64,000 nucleotides of DNA from Stutzerimonas degradans. GTDB lineage: Bacteria; Pseudomonadota; Gammaproteobacteria; Pseudomonadales; Pseudomonadaceae. This document shows, piece by piece, positions 10,539-19,561 of this stretch. Position 1 is the first letter of the stretch. Each line of letters begins with the position of its first letter. The translations under genes were made by a program, and so were the position numbers. The notes beneath the pieces were generated by a model. It searched no databases and was not told the origin of the DNA. It worked only from the letters and a program-made list of their open reading frames with translations. The DNA lies in assembly GCF_024448505.1 (NCBI RefSeq), contig NZ_JAMOHV010000007.1:124001-188000 (forward strand). The letters are read 5' to 3'.

Positions 10539-12116
10539 ATGGCAACGTTTGCCCAGGACGACGATGGCGTCGTGGTGATCATCGGCTCCGGCGCTGGCGG
10601 CGGCACGCTTGCCAACGCGCTGGCCAAACAGAAGATTCGCAGCGTGGTGCTCGAGGCGGGCAAGCGGCACACGCTGGAGGACATCGAGAACGACGAGTGG
10701 GCGATGTTCAAGAAGATCTCCTGGCTCGACAAGCGCATCGCCGCCGGCGACTGGCACCTGGCCGAGAACAACCCCAACCTGCCGGCCTGGATCGTCAAGG
10801 GCGTCGGCGGCAGCACCGTGCACTGGGCCGGCATCGCCCTGCGCTTTCGTGATTTCGAATTCAAGATGCGGAGCATCAACGGCGATATCGCCGGCGCCAA
10901 CCTGCTCGACTGGCCGGTGACGCTCGAAGAAATGGCGCCCTGGTACGAGAAGGCCGAGAAGCACATGGGCGTGACCGGGCCGAGCACCGGCATGGCCTAT
11001 CACCCCTGGCACAACTCCTTCAAGGTGCTGGCCACCGGCGCCAAGCGGGTCGGCTACAAGGAGATTCTCTCCGGGCCGATGGCGATCAACACCGAGCCCT
11101 ACGACGACCGCGCCGCCTGCCAGCAGATCGGCTTCTGCATGCAGGGCTGCAAGATGGGCGCAAAGTGGTCGACGCTTTACACCGACATCCCGCGCGCCGA
11201 AGCCAGCGGCTACTGCGAGGTACGGCCGCAGTCGATGGTGCTGCGCATCGAGCACGACGCCAAGGGCAAGGTGAACGGCGTGGTCTACGCCGACGCCCAG
11301 GGCACCATCCAGCGGCAGAAGGCCCGGGTGGTCTGTGTGGCCGGCAACTCCATCGAGTCACCACGGCTGTTGCTCAACTCCGCTTCCTCGATGTTCCCCG
11401 ACGGGCTGGCCAATTCCTCCGGCCAGGTCGGCAGAAACTACATGACCCACACCACCGCCGGCATCTTCGCCGTGATGCCCAAGCCGGTGAACATGCACCG
11501 CGGCACCACCTGCGCCGGGGTGATCTCCGACGAGTCCTACAACGACCCCTCACGCGGCTTCGTCGGCGGTTACCGCCTGGAAATCCTCGCCCTCGGCCTG
11601 CCCTTCCTCTCCGCTTTCCTCGACCCGACGCCCAAGGGCTGGGGCCGCCAGTTCGCCTCGCGGATGGAAAAGTACAACCACATGTCTGGCGTCTGGCTGT
11701 GCGGCGAGGACCTGCCGCTGGAAAGCAACCGCATCACCCTGCACGCCACCGAAAAGGACCAGTACGGCCTGCCGATCCCGGTGGTGACCAAGAGCGATCA
11801 CCCCATGGATGCCGCCATGCGCAAGCACGGCGTCGCCGCCACCGCCAAGTGTTACGAGGCCGCCGGCGCCACCGACGTGATCGAGCTGCCGCCCTACCCG
11901 GCCAGCCACAACATGGGCACCAACCGCATGAGCGCCAAGGCCCGTGACGGCGTGGTGAACAAGTGGGGCCAGAGCCACGACATCCCCAACCTGTTCGTTT
12001 CCGACGGCAGCCAGTTCACCACCAGCGGCGGCCAGAACCCCACCCTCACCATCGTCGCGTTGGCCCTGCGCCAGGCCGAGCAGATCGGCCGGCTGCTCAA
12101 CGAACGCGCGATCTGA
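10539..12116 (+). CDS. GMC-family FAD dehydrogenase, large subunit
   Basis: FAD-dependent alcohol dehydrogenase of 525 residues. The dinucleotide-binding motif VVIIGSGAGGGTLANALA is near the N-terminus. GVGGSTVHWAG and the C-terminal SDGSQFTTSGGQNPTLT are typical of the GMC family. It lacks its own signal peptide and would be carried out by the Tat signal of the upstream subunit. No cytochrome c subunit is encoded here, so the electron acceptor is unclear. Because it is co-transcribed with butanediol and acetoin genes, 2,3-butanediol or acetoin are reasonable substrates, but that is inference. Confidence 0.85.
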   Translation: MATFAQDDDGVVVIIGSGAGGGTLANALAKQKIRSVVLEAGKRHTLEDIENDEWAMFKKISWLDKRIAAGDWHLAENNPNLPAWIVKGVGGSTVHWAGIALRFRDFEFKMRSINGDIAGANLLDWPVTLEEMAPWYEKAEKHMGVTGPSTGMAYHPWHNSFKVLATGAKRVGYKEILSGPMAINTEPYDDRAACQQIGFCMQGCKMGAKWSTLYTDIPRAEASGYCEVRPQSMVLRIEHDAKGKVNGVVYADAQGTIQRQKARVVCVAGNSIESPRLLLNSASSMFPDGLANSSGQVGRNYMTHTTAGIFAVMPKPVNMHRGTTCAGVISDESYNDPSRGFVGGYRLEILALGLPFLSAFLDPTPKGWGRQFASRMEKYNHMSGVWLCGEDLPLESNRITLHATEKDQYGLPIPVVTKSDHPMDAAMRKHGVAATAKCYEAAGATDVIELPPYPASHNMGTNRMSAKARDGVVNKWGQSHDIPNLFVSDGSQFTTSGGQNPTLTIVALALRQAEQIGRLLNERAI

Positions 12117-12139
12117 CCACCAACACAAGGGAGTCGACC

Positions 12140-13129
12140 ATGACCCAGCCCAACAACTCGCAGCGCCTGTGGATGTACGAACAGATGCTGACCAGCCGCT
12201 ACATGGAGGAATCCATCGAGCGCATCTACATGGAAGGCAAGACGCCGGTGTTCAATATGGCCAAGGGGCCGATTCCCGGCGAGATGCACCTTTCCAATGG
12301 CCAGGAGCCCTGTGCGGTGGGCGTCTGTGCCCACCTGAACGCCGAGGACATCGTCACCGCCACCCACCGCCCGCACCACATCGCCGTGGCCAAGGGCGTC
12401 GACCTCAACGAGATGATGGCCGAAATCTTCGGCAAGGCCACCGGGCTTTCCGGCGGGCGCGGCGGGCATATGCACCTGTTCGATGGCCGGGTGAATTTCT
12501 CCTGCTCGGGAATCATCGCCGAGGGCATGGGCCCGGCCGTTGGCGCCGCATTGTCGCGGCAGATGCAGGGCAAGCCCGGGGTGGCGGTGTCCTTTATCGG
12601 CGAGGGCGCGGCCAACCAGGGCGCCTTCCACGAAACGCTGAACCTCGCCGCGCTGTGGAAGCTGCCGGTGGTGTTCGTCATCGAGGACAACGCCTGGGGC
12701 ATCTCGGTGGCCAAGGCCAGCGCCACCTGCATCAAGCAACACCACGTGCGCGCCGCGGCCTACGGCATGCCCGGTGTGTTCGTCGAGAACAACGACCCGG
12801 ACGGCGTGTTCCGCGCGGCCGGCGAAGCCATCGAGCGCGCCCGCGCCGGGGGCGGCCCGACCCTGATCGAGATCGAGACCTACCGCCTGGCCGGCCACTT
12901 CATGGGCGATGGCGAAACCTACCGCCCCGAGGGTGAGAAGGACGGCCTGATGAAAAAGGACCCGATTCCCGGCTACCGCCAGCGCCTGATCGACGAAGGC
13001 GTGATGAGCGAGACGCAGGCCGAGGACATCGCGGCGCGTGCCCGCGGGCGCATCGATGAAGCCGTGCAGTTCGCCCGCGAAAGCCCGTACCCGCGGCCGG
13101 AAGAAGCGCTCGAGCAAGTGTTCGTGTGA
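12140..13129 (+). CDS. acoA: acetoin dehydrogenase E1 component, alpha subunit
   Basis: Thiamine-diphosphate-dependent E1 alpha subunit (329 residues), which with the beta subunit cleaves acetoin to acetaldehyde and an acetyl group passed to the E2 lipoyl arm. The TPP-binding motif runs from GEGAANQG to VIEDN at about residues 155-185. GRGGHMHLFD and the later HFMGD segment are typical of the family. The start at 12140 follows AAGGGAG; the open frame extends upstream only as an overlap of the GMC gene. Unlike most aco operons, a butanediol dehydrogenase gene separates it from the beta subunit. Confidence 0.92.
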   Translation: MTQPNNSQRLWMYEQMLTSRYMEESIERIYMEGKTPVFNMAKGPIPGEMHLSNGQEPCAVGVCAHLNAEDIVTATHRPHHIAVAKGVDLNEMMAEIFGKATGLSGGRGGHMHLFDGRVNFSCSGIIAEGMGPAVGAALSRQMQGKPGVAVSFIGEGAANQGAFHETLNLAALWKLPVVFVIEDNAWGISVAKASATCIKQHHVRAAAYGMPGVFVENNDPDGVFRAAGEAIERARAGGGPTLIEIETYRLAGHFMGDGETYRPEGEKDGLMKKDPIPGYRQRLIDEGVMSETQAEDIAARARGRIDEAVQFARESPYPRPEEALEQVFV

Positions 13130-13160
13130 GCCCGCCCGACAACAACACGAGGAACACCCC

Positions 13161-14249
13161 ATGAACAGCCAAGCCACCATGACCGCCGCCGTCTGGCACG
13201 GTCGCAAGGACATTCGCCTGGAACAGGTGCCGCTGCCCGGCGCGCCGCAACCGGGCTGGGTGCAGATTCGCGTGCACTGGTGCGGCATCTGCGGTTCCGA
13301 CCTGCACGAATACCTCGCCGGCCCGGTGTTCATCCCGGTGGACGCGCCCCACCCGCTCACCGGCATCAAGGGCCAGTGCATCCTCGGCCACGAGTTCTGC
13401 GGTGAGATCGTCGCCACCGGTGACGGCGTCGAGGGTTACGCACCGGGCGACAAGGTCGCCGCCGATGCCTGCCAGCACTGCGGTCAGTGCCGTTTCTGCA
13501 AGACCGGCCAGTACAACCTCTGCGAGCAGCTGGCCTTCACGGGTCTGATGAACAACGGCGCCTTCGCCGAATTCGTCAACGTACCCGCCGAGCTGCTCTA
13601 CCGCCTGCCCGAAGGCTTTCCGCTGGAGGCCGGCGCGCTGATCGAACCACTGGCGGTCGGCATGCACGCGGTGAAGAAGGCCGGCAGCCTGCTCGGCGAG
13701 ACGGTTGTGGTGGTCGGTGCCGGCACCATCGGCCTGTGCACCATCATGTGCGCCAAGGCCGCCGGCGCCGGCCAGGTGATCGCCCTGGAAATGTCCGCTG
13801 CGCGCAAGGCCAAGGCGCTGGAAGTCGGCGCCACGCGGGTCATCGACCCCAGCGAGTGCGACGCCATCGCCGAGATCAAGGCGCTCACCGGCGGCTACGG
13901 CGCCGACACCTCCTTCGAGTGCATCGGCCACAAGGCCACCGCCAAGCTCGCCCTCGACGTGATCCGCAAGGCCGGTCGCTGCGTGATGGTGGGCATCTTC
14001 GAGGAGCCCTCGGAATTCAACTTCTTCGAGATCGTCGCCACCGAGAAACAGGTGATCGGCTCGCTCGCCTATGCAGGGGAGTTCGCCGACGTCATCGCCC
14101 TGATCGCCGACGGCCGCATGGACGTCACCCCGCTGATCACCGGCCGCATCGGCCTGGACAACATCCTCGAGCAGGGCTTCGAGGAGCTGGCCAACCACAA
14201 GGACCGCAACGTCAAGATCATCGTCAGCCCCAGCGCGCTGGCCGGCTGA
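13161..14249 (+). CDS. bdhA: 2,3-butanediol dehydrogenase, zinc type
   Basis: Medium-chain zinc alcohol dehydrogenase (362 residues), converting 2,3-butanediol to acetoin with NAD. Catalytic zinc ligands are in CGICGSDLHEY and GHEFCGE. The structural zinc loop has four cysteines (CQHCGQCRFCKTGQYNLC). The nucleotide-binding motif is VVGAGTIGLC. Length and the insertion around LAGPVFIPVDAPHPLTG match Pseudomonas butanediol dehydrogenases. Its place between the E1 subunits indicates that butanediol feeds the acetoin complex. Confidence 0.9.
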   Translation: MNSQATMTAAVWHGRKDIRLEQVPLPGAPQPGWVQIRVHWCGICGSDLHEYLAGPVFIPVDAPHPLTGIKGQCILGHEFCGEIVATGDGVEGYAPGDKVAADACQHCGQCRFCKTGQYNLCEQLAFTGLMNNGAFAEFVNVPAELLYRLPEGFPLEAGALIEPLAVGMHAVKKAGSLLGETVVVVGAGTIGLCTIMCAKAAGAGQVIALEMSAARKAKALEVGATRVIDPSECDAIAEIKALTGGYGADTSFECIGHKATAKLALDVIRKAGRCVMVGIFEEPSEFNFFEIVATEKQVIGSLAYAGEFADVIALIADGRMDVTPLITGRIGLDNILEQGFEELANHKDRNVKIIVSPSALAG

Positions 14250-14262
14250 GCAGGAGACCACC

Positions 14263-15285
14263 ATGACCACAGCAGTAAAGGAAAGAAAACTCACCGTCGC
14301 CCGCGCCATGGCCGAAGCCGTGGCGCAGGAGATGCGTCTGGACCCGCGCGTATTCGTGATGGGCGAGGACATCGGCCAGCTCGGCGGTGTGTTCGGCAAC
14401 ACCCGTGGCCTCTATGAAGAGTTCGGCAAGACGCGCATCCGCGACACGCCGATCTCCGAAACGGCCTTCATCGGTGCCGCGGTGGGCGCCGCTTCGGACG
14501 GCATGCGGCCGATCGTCGAGCTGATGTTCGTCGACTTCTTCGGCGTCTGCATGGACGCCATCTACAACCTGATGGCCAAGAACACCTACTTCTCCGGCGG
14601 CAAGGTGCCGGTGCCGATGGTGCTGATGGCCTCCACCGGTGCCGGCTACTCGGACGCCGCCCAGCATTCGCAGTGCCTGTACGGCACCTTCGCCCACCTG
14701 CCGGGCATGAAGGTGGTGGTGCCGAGCAATGCCTACGACGCCAAGGGCCTGATGACCGCGGCGATTCGCGATGACAACCCGGTCGTCTACCTCTTCCACA
14801 AGGCGCTGCAAGGCATGGGCTGGCTGGGCACCGAGAAAGGCGCCACGGTGCCGGTGCCGGAAGAGCCCTACATCGTCGAGATCGGCAAGGCCAGGACCGT
14901 GCGCGAGGGCCGCGACGTCAGCCTGGTCAGCCTCGGCGCTGGCGTGCACCACGCCCTGCGCGCCGCCGCGCTGCTGGAAAAGGATGGCGTCAGCGCCGAG
15001 GTCATCGACCTGCGCAGCCTGGTGCCGCTGGACCGCGAGCACGTCATCGCCTCGGTACGCAAGACCGGCCGACTGATCGTGATCGACGAGGACTACCACA
15101 GCTTCGGCGTCAGCGGCGAAATCATCGCCAGCGTCGTCGAGCACGACATCGGCATGCTCAAGGCACGCCCGCAACGGGTGGCCTTCCCCGACATCCCCAT
15201 CCCCTTCACCCCGGTCATGGAGCAATGGGCCCTGCCCAACGCGGACAAGATCGTGGCCGCCTATCACGCCATGCATAAGGAATGA
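14263..15285 (+). CDS. acoB: acetoin dehydrogenase E1 component, beta subunit
   Basis: E1 beta subunit (340 residues) with the transketolase-type pyrimidine domain followed by a C-terminal transketolase domain. Diagnostic segments are VFVMGEDIGQLGGVF and IRDTPISETAFIGAAVG near the N-terminus, and the C-terminal LIVIDEDYHSFGVSGEI. A CAGGAG ribosome site precedes it. It completes the E1 tetramer with the acoA product. Confidence 0.92.
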   Translation: MTTAVKERKLTVARAMAEAVAQEMRLDPRVFVMGEDIGQLGGVFGNTRGLYEEFGKTRIRDTPISETAFIGAAVGAASDGMRPIVELMFVDFFGVCMDAIYNLMAKNTYFSGGKVPVPMVLMASTGAGYSDAAQHSQCLYGTFAHLPGMKVVVPSNAYDAKGLMTAAIRDDNPVVYLFHKALQGMGWLGTEKGATVPVPEEPYIVEIGKARTVREGRDVSLVSLGAGVHHALRAAALLEKDGVSAEVIDLRSLVPLDREHVIASVRKTGRLIVIDEDYHSFGVSGEIIASVVEHDIGMLKARPQRVAFPDIPIPFTPVMEQWALPNADKIVAAYHAMHKE

Positions 15286-15290
15286 CGTTT

Positions 15291-15524
15291 ATGAGTACCC
15301 CCATCGTGATTGCAGACGACCTCTGGGAAGGCGACGCCGAAGCGGTGATCACCTCCTGGCTGGTCAGCGACGGCGCCGAAGTGGCCGCCGGTGACCTGGT
15401 CGCCGAGGTCATGTCGGAAAAGGCCCAGTTCGAGATCGAGGCGCCGGCTGCCGGCGTGCTGAAGATCATCGAGGAAGAAGACGCGGTGATCGCCAAGGGT
15501 GCGGTCATCGGCCAGGTGGAATAG
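15291..15524 (+). CDS. free-standing lipoyl-domain protein of the acetoin complex
   Basis: A 77-residue protein made of a single biotinyl/lipoyl domain. The lysine to be lipoylated is K44 in EVMSEKAQFEI, in the expected hairpin turn. The start at 15291 gives an 8-base spacing to AAGGA; an ATG at 15282 overlaps the previous stop but has no room for a ribosome site. Normally this domain is the N-terminal part of the E2 subunit. Here it is separate and the next gene encodes the E2 core, so the E2 is split into two polypeptides. Confidence 0.88.
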   Translation: MSTPIVIADDLWEGDAEAVITSWLVSDGAEVAAGDLVAEVMSEKAQFEIEAPAAGVLKIIEEEDAVIAKGAVIGQVE

Positions 15525-15526
15525 CC

Positions 15527-16228
15527 ATGACTCGACTGGAAATCCTGCCCGAGCGCGCCCCCGAACGGGTGCCGCTCAAGGGCATGCGCAAGATGATCGC
15601 GGCGAAGATGCACGAAAGCCTGCAGACCACCGCGCAACTGACCCACCACAGCGAATGCAGGCTGGATGCGCTGAAGACCCGCCGCGCCGAGCTGAAGGCC
15701 GAGGGCAGCGCGGTGTCCGTGCAGGACCTGTTGCTGCTCAAGGTGATCGAGACGCTCAAGGCCCACCCCAGCCTCAATGCCACGCTGGAAGACGAGGTGA
15801 TTCACCAGCACGCGGCGGTGCATCTGGGCCTCGCCATCCCACTGCCGGGCGACCTGCTGGTCGCCCCGGCGCTGTTCAGTGCCGAACAGCTGGACGGCGA
15901 AGGCCTGTGCCAGGCGCGCAAGGCGCTGGTGGACAAGGCCCTGGCCGGCAAGCTGTCGGTCAAGGAACTGACCGGCGCCACCTTCACCGTATCCAACCTG
16001 GGGCTGTCGCGGGTGCATCACTTCACGCCGATCCTCAATCCGCCGCAGGTAGCGATTCTGGGTGTCGGTGGCATTCAGCGGCGGCTGGAACTCGGGCCGA
16101 GCGGCGAGCTGATGGAAGTCGAGTGGATGGGCCTGTCGCTGACCTTCGACCATCGCGCCGTCAACGGCTCGCCCGCGGCGGAGTTTCTCGATGATCTGTG
16201 CCGGCGTATCGAGGAGCACGCGGTATGA
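15527..16228 (+). CDS. acoC: E2 acyltransferase core without lipoyl domain
   Basis: A 233-residue protein containing only the 2-oxoacid dehydrogenase acyltransferase catalytic domain, with a short N-terminal extension (RVPLKGMRKMIAAKM) instead of a lipoyl domain or a clear peripheral-subunit-binding domain. The catalytic motif is LTFDHRAVNG near residues 207-216. It transfers the acetyl group from the lipoyl arm to CoA. The gene starts 2 bases after the lipoyl-domain gene and overlaps the following gene by ATGA. Most acoC products are fused proteins of about 370 residues or more, so this is a shortened, split form. Confidence 0.85.
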   Translation: MTRLEILPERAPERVPLKGMRKMIAAKMHESLQTTAQLTHHSECRLDALKTRRAELKAEGSAVSVQDLLLLKVIETLKAHPSLNATLEDEVIHQHAAVHLGLAIPLPGDLLVAPALFSAEQLDGEGLCQARKALVDKALAGKLSVKELTGATFTVSNLGLSRVHHFTPILNPPQVAILGVGGIQRRLELGPSGELMEVEWMGLSLTFDHRAVNGSPAAEFLDDLCRRIEEHAV

Positions 16229-16992
16229 ACGGCATCGCCCGGTTCAGCGTGGCAGCCGGTCTGAATGCCGAGCGGGCCTTGCTGCAGCGCGTCTGCGACG
16301 GACTGTTCGACTGCCAGCTGCTGCTCTGGCGCCCCACCGGCCAGGCGCTGGTGATGCCCGGCAGCTTCGAGCGCCGGCCCGGCTTCGCTCTGGCCAGCCA
16401 ACGCTGCGCGGCGCAGGGCTGGCCGATCCTGCTGCGCGATACCGGCGGTGAACCGGTGCCGCAATCACCGGCCGTGCTCAATGTCGCCCTGGCCTGCGCC
16501 CTGCCGGCCAGCGACGAGATCGACAGGCGCATCGTCGTCGCCTACGAGCGTCTCCTCGATCCCCTGGCGCTGTGGCTAGCCGAACATGGCCTGCGGGCCG
16601 GAGTCGGCGCGGTGCCGGGTGCCTTCTGCGACGGCCGCTACAACCTGACGCTGGAGGGCCGCAAGCTGGCCGGCACCGCGCAGCGCTGGCGGCGCAGCCG
16701 CGACGGCCGCCCGGCAGTGCTCGCGCACGCGGCCCTGCTGATGGACGACTGGCGCGAGCCGATGGCCGAAGTCGTCAACCGCTTCTATCACGCCTGCGCC
16801 AGCGACCTGCGCTGCCAGGCCGACAGCCATCTGGCGCTCGGTGAGCGGCTGCCAGGCGCCTGGAGCGAAGCCGAGTCACTGTCCGACCGCTATCAACGTG
16901 TGCTGGCCTGGCAGGGTCTGGAGCTCGGCGCCCGCCCCTTGCCGTGCCCGGTCGCAAGCACGGTCGCCGGTCCACCCTCCCCCTTGCTTTGA
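16225..16992 (+). CDS. lipoate-protein ligase-like protein
   Basis: A 255-residue member of the biotin/lipoate ligase superfamily. The diagnostic segment is GRYNLTLEGRKLAGTAQRWRR at about residues 135-155, which carries the lysine that binds lipoyl-adenylate. The start overlaps the acoC stop (ATGA), so synthesis is coupled to the E2 core. The obvious client is the free lipoyl domain encoded two genes upstream. Whether it is a ligase (free lipoate) or a transferase cannot be decided from the sequence. Confidence 0.78.
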   Translation: MNGIARFSVAAGLNAERALLQRVCDGLFDCQLLLWRPTGQALVMPGSFERRPGFALASQRCAAQGWPILLRDTGGEPVPQSPAVLNVALACALPASDEIDRRIVVAYERLLDPLALWLAEHGLRAGVGAVPGAFCDGRYNLTLEGRKLAGTAQRWRRSRDGRPAVLAHAALLMDDWREPMAEVVNRFYHACASDLRCQADSHLALGERLPGAWSEAESLSDRYQRVLAWQGLELGARPLPCPVASTVAGPPSPLL

Positions 16993-17041
16993 ACAACAAC
17001 ACGGCCGTCAACCGATCCGGCCATACATCGGAGGAAACACC

Positions 17042-17191
17042 ATGAGCTACCCCACCCCCTCCCCGCCCAAAGGCAGCCTGCCCGGCCAGCGCGGGTATCC
17101 AACACTTCGCCCTGCCAGTCCAGGCGAAGCGGTGACATTTTTCCGTGGCTCGTCACCGCAGCGGGTCACAACGGCGAAGCAGGCCATATAA
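17042..17191 (+). CDS. short open frame, possible truncated gene
   Basis: A 49-residue frame beginning MSYPTPSPPKGSLPGQ, with an excellent ribosome site (CGGAGGA, 6 bases before the ATG). The product is proline-rich at its start and resembles nothing I recognise. GC content falls sharply just before and after its stop, where the low-GC quinoprotein segment begins. It may be the head of an acetoin-operon gene cut off by insertion of that segment. Confidence 0.4.
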   Translation: MSYPTPSPPKGSLPGQRGYPTLRPASPGEAVTFFRGSSPQRVTTAKQAI

Positions 17192-17215
17192 AAGTTTAAA
17201 TAAATAATTTGAAAA

Positions 17216-17251
17216 GCCGTGATATGCGCATGCCATTACGCGCTATCACGG
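17216..17251. promoter_or_regulatory. inverted repeat before the quinohemoprotein gene
   Basis: CCGTGATA (17217-17224) and TATCACGG (17244-17251) are perfect arms; inside them GCGC is also mirrored with one extra base. It lies about 110 bases upstream of the dehydrogenase gene, next to an AT-rich stretch (17187-17215). Its place suggests an operator. The 350-base space between 16993 and 17362 holds this, the short frame and otherwise nothing recognised. Confidence 0.4.
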
Positions 17252-17362
17252 GGCGCAATACCGATACCGACTTAACAACAAAAGAAACACCACAAGAGCC
17301 TTTATTCATAAATGCTCGTTGTACCCACGCACGCCTGAAACCCTAAACAAGGAATAATAAAA

Positions 17363-19495
17363 ATGAAATCCAAACAGTCAAACCTAAGGGTGCACCTAAT
17401 CATGGCTGCCTCGCTTTTTGCGATCACGCCGCTGCATGCATCAGACAGAGTCATTACCGACAAGGAATTATCTGATGAATCAAATACTGCTGATTGGCTG
17501 GCTTATGGGCGAACGCACTCCGAGCAGAGGTTCAGCCCTCTCAAAGACATCAATGTAGATAACGTCAGCCAGCTCAAGCCTGAATGGTACGCGCCGCTGC
17601 CGGACCGTTCCGATATGGTCGGGACGCCCTTGGTGGTCGATGGCGTCATGTATTACGTGGGTGAAATGAACAGAACCCGTGCATTCGACGCTCGCTCGGG
17701 CAAGATGCTTTGGGAATATGATCCGCAAGTTTCCAAAGAGATCCTCGACAACAACATGAAGAAGGTCTTCTGGAAGCATAATCGCGGCCTTTCAACCTAC
17801 GGCGACAAGTTATTCATTGCCACCTGGGATGGCCGCCTGATTGCAATCAACCGAAAAGACGGCAAGGAAGTCTGGCAGACCCGTACCTTCGATCACGACC
17901 AGCCGTTGAATATCACCGGCCATCCCAAGGCCTTCGACGGCAAGGTATTCGTCGGCAATGGCGGAACCGAACTTGGCCCGATGCGTGGGTATGTAACTGC
18001 CTACGATGCCGAAACCGGCAAACAGGTCTGGCGTTTCTATATCGTTCCCGGCAATCCTGCCGATGGATTCGAGGATGCCGCTCAGGAGATGGCGGCCAAG
18101 ACCTGGAGTGGCCGGTGGTGGGAGAACGGCGGCGGCGGTAATGCCTGGCACGGCTGGACGTACGACGCCAAATACAACCAGCTCATCTTTGGTACAGGTA
18201 ACGGCGGCCCCTGGAACATCAAGGTGCGTAGCCCGGAGGGTGGCGACAACCTGTTCCTGTGTTCTGTCGTAGCGGTAGATGCGGATACCGGCGAATACAA
18301 ATGGCACGTACAAACTGCCCCAGGCGACACCTGGGACTACAACTCGAACATGGACATCGTGCTGGCCGATTTGAAAATCGATGGCAAGGATGTTGATGCG
18401 GTACTGCATGCGCCGAAGAACGGCTTCTTCTATACGATCGACCGCTCAAACGGCAAGGTACTGTCCGCCGAGAAATTCGCAGACGCCAACTGGTCAACCA
18501 AATATGACCTGAAAGAACAGCGCCATATTGTTGCTGAAGGCGCGAGATATCCTGATGGCGAGAAGAATATCTACCCCTCGGCATTCGGTGCGCACTCATG
18601 GCATGCGATGTCTTACAACCCCGAGTTGAATCTCGCCTTCATCCCCACCAACCACTTGGGCAACACCTTCAAGGACAATGGCAAGGACACGAAGCCTGGC
18701 CACAAGATGGCGAGTCACAAACTCTACCTGGGGCTGACTGGTTGGGAATTGACCAAAGACCCGCATGAATCACGCGGCTCCCTACAGGCCTGGGACCCGA
18801 TCAAGAATGAGCGTGTGTGGCAAGTCAACCAGAAGAGCCCATGGGGTGGCGGAACCTTGACCACCGCCGGCAACCTGGTTTTCCAGGGCCAGCCTGACGG
18901 CCTGTTCAAAGCCTACGATGCCCGCACCGGCGACGAACTCTGGTCCTATGACGTGGGCCTCGGTATCTCTGCGCCACCGATTACCTACAAGCTCGATGGC
19001 AAGCAGATGGTTTCCCTGCTGGTGGGCCCCGGTGGTGCATTGGCCTCCAACTTCGGCGGCTCCGGTGAACTGGGTTTTGAAAGCCATGGCTGGAAATATG
19101 GTGCGCATGAGCGCCGCATCATGACCTTCTCGCTGGACGGAAAAGCGGTTATCCCCAAACAGCCGGCACCGCAGCTTGCCAAACCCATTATCGATGCGAA
19201 GTTTGAGATCGATGCCAAGAAAGCAGAGGCCGGCGCGGGTGTTTTTGCGGAAAACCTCTGCGTTGGTTGTCATGGCGCCGGAGCTGTTGCGGGTATGAAA
19301 GCACCCGACCTGCGGGAGTCGCCGATATTGCTCAAAGGCAATGAAAAGGCCTTTGAGAGTGTCGTTCGCGGTGGCGCGCTACTTGCCAACGGGATGCCTA
19401 AATTCCCGGATTTGACAGACGCAGAGCTTGAAAGCATTCGCCATTTCGTTCGCAGGCAAGCGCACGATGGAGTGAAGTCTGGCGGCGGACATTAG
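17363..19495 (+). CDS. quinohemoprotein alcohol dehydrogenase (PQQ and heme c)
   Basis: Periplasmic PQQ-dependent alcohol dehydrogenase of 710 residues. After a signal peptide (cleaved near HAS-D) there is an eight-bladed propeller with tryptophan-docking repeats, then a C-terminal cytochrome c domain with CVGCH at 633-637 and a methionine ligand in GMPKFPD. The likely catalytic aspartate is D325 (TWDYN); N327 two residues later is not the aspartate seen in lanthanide-type enzymes, suggesting calcium. The vicinal cysteine pair normally found before NRG is missing: residues 135-142 read VFWKHNRG. Base composition is lower in GC than all neighbours, suggesting transfer. Substrate unknown; ethanol or a short-chain alcohol is usual. 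Confidence 0.9.
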   Translation: MKSKQSNLRVHLIMAASLFAITPLHASDRVITDKELSDESNTADWLAYGRTHSEQRFSPLKDINVDNVSQLKPEWYAPLPDRSDMVGTPLVVDGVMYYVGEMNRTRAFDARSGKMLWEYDPQVSKEILDNNMKKVFWKHNRGLSTYGDKLFIATWDGRLIAINRKDGKEVWQTRTFDHDQPLNITGHPKAFDGKVFVGNGGTELGPMRGYVTAYDAETGKQVWRFYIVPGNPADGFEDAAQEMAAKTWSGRWWENGGGGNAWHGWTYDAKYNQLIFGTGNGGPWNIKVRSPEGGDNLFLCSVVAVDADTGEYKWHVQTAPGDTWDYNSNMDIVLADLKIDGKDVDAVLHAPKNGFFYTIDRSNGKVLSAEKFADANWSTKYDLKEQRHIVAEGARYPDGEKNIYPSAFGAHSWHAMSYNPELNLAFIPTNHLGNTFKDNGKDTKPGHKMASHKLYLGLTGWELTKDPHESRGSLQAWDPIKNERVWQVNQKSPWGGGTLTTAGNLVFQGQPDGLFKAYDARTGDELWSYDVGLGISAPPITYKLDGKQMVSLLVGPGGALASNFGGSGELGFESHGWKYGAHERRIMTFSLDGKAVIPKQPAPQLAKPIIDAKFEIDAKKAEAGAGVFAENLCVGCHGAGAVAGMKAPDLRESPILLKGNEKAFESVVRGGALLANGMPKFPDLTDAELESIRHFVRRQAHDGVKSGGGH

Positions 19496-19526
19496 GCCAG
19501 CAATTCAAACGCCAACTGAACAAACC

Positions 19527-19561
19527 GGTAACGCCAACTAGCAATGTAGTCAGGCGTTACC
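19527..19561. repeat. inverted repeat after the quinohemoprotein gene
   Basis: GGTAACGCC (19527-19535) and GGCGTTACC (19553-19561) are perfect 9-bp arms with a 17-base loop. No T tract follows. It may be a weak terminator or an operator for the porin gene, which starts 100 bases later. Confidence 0.4.
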
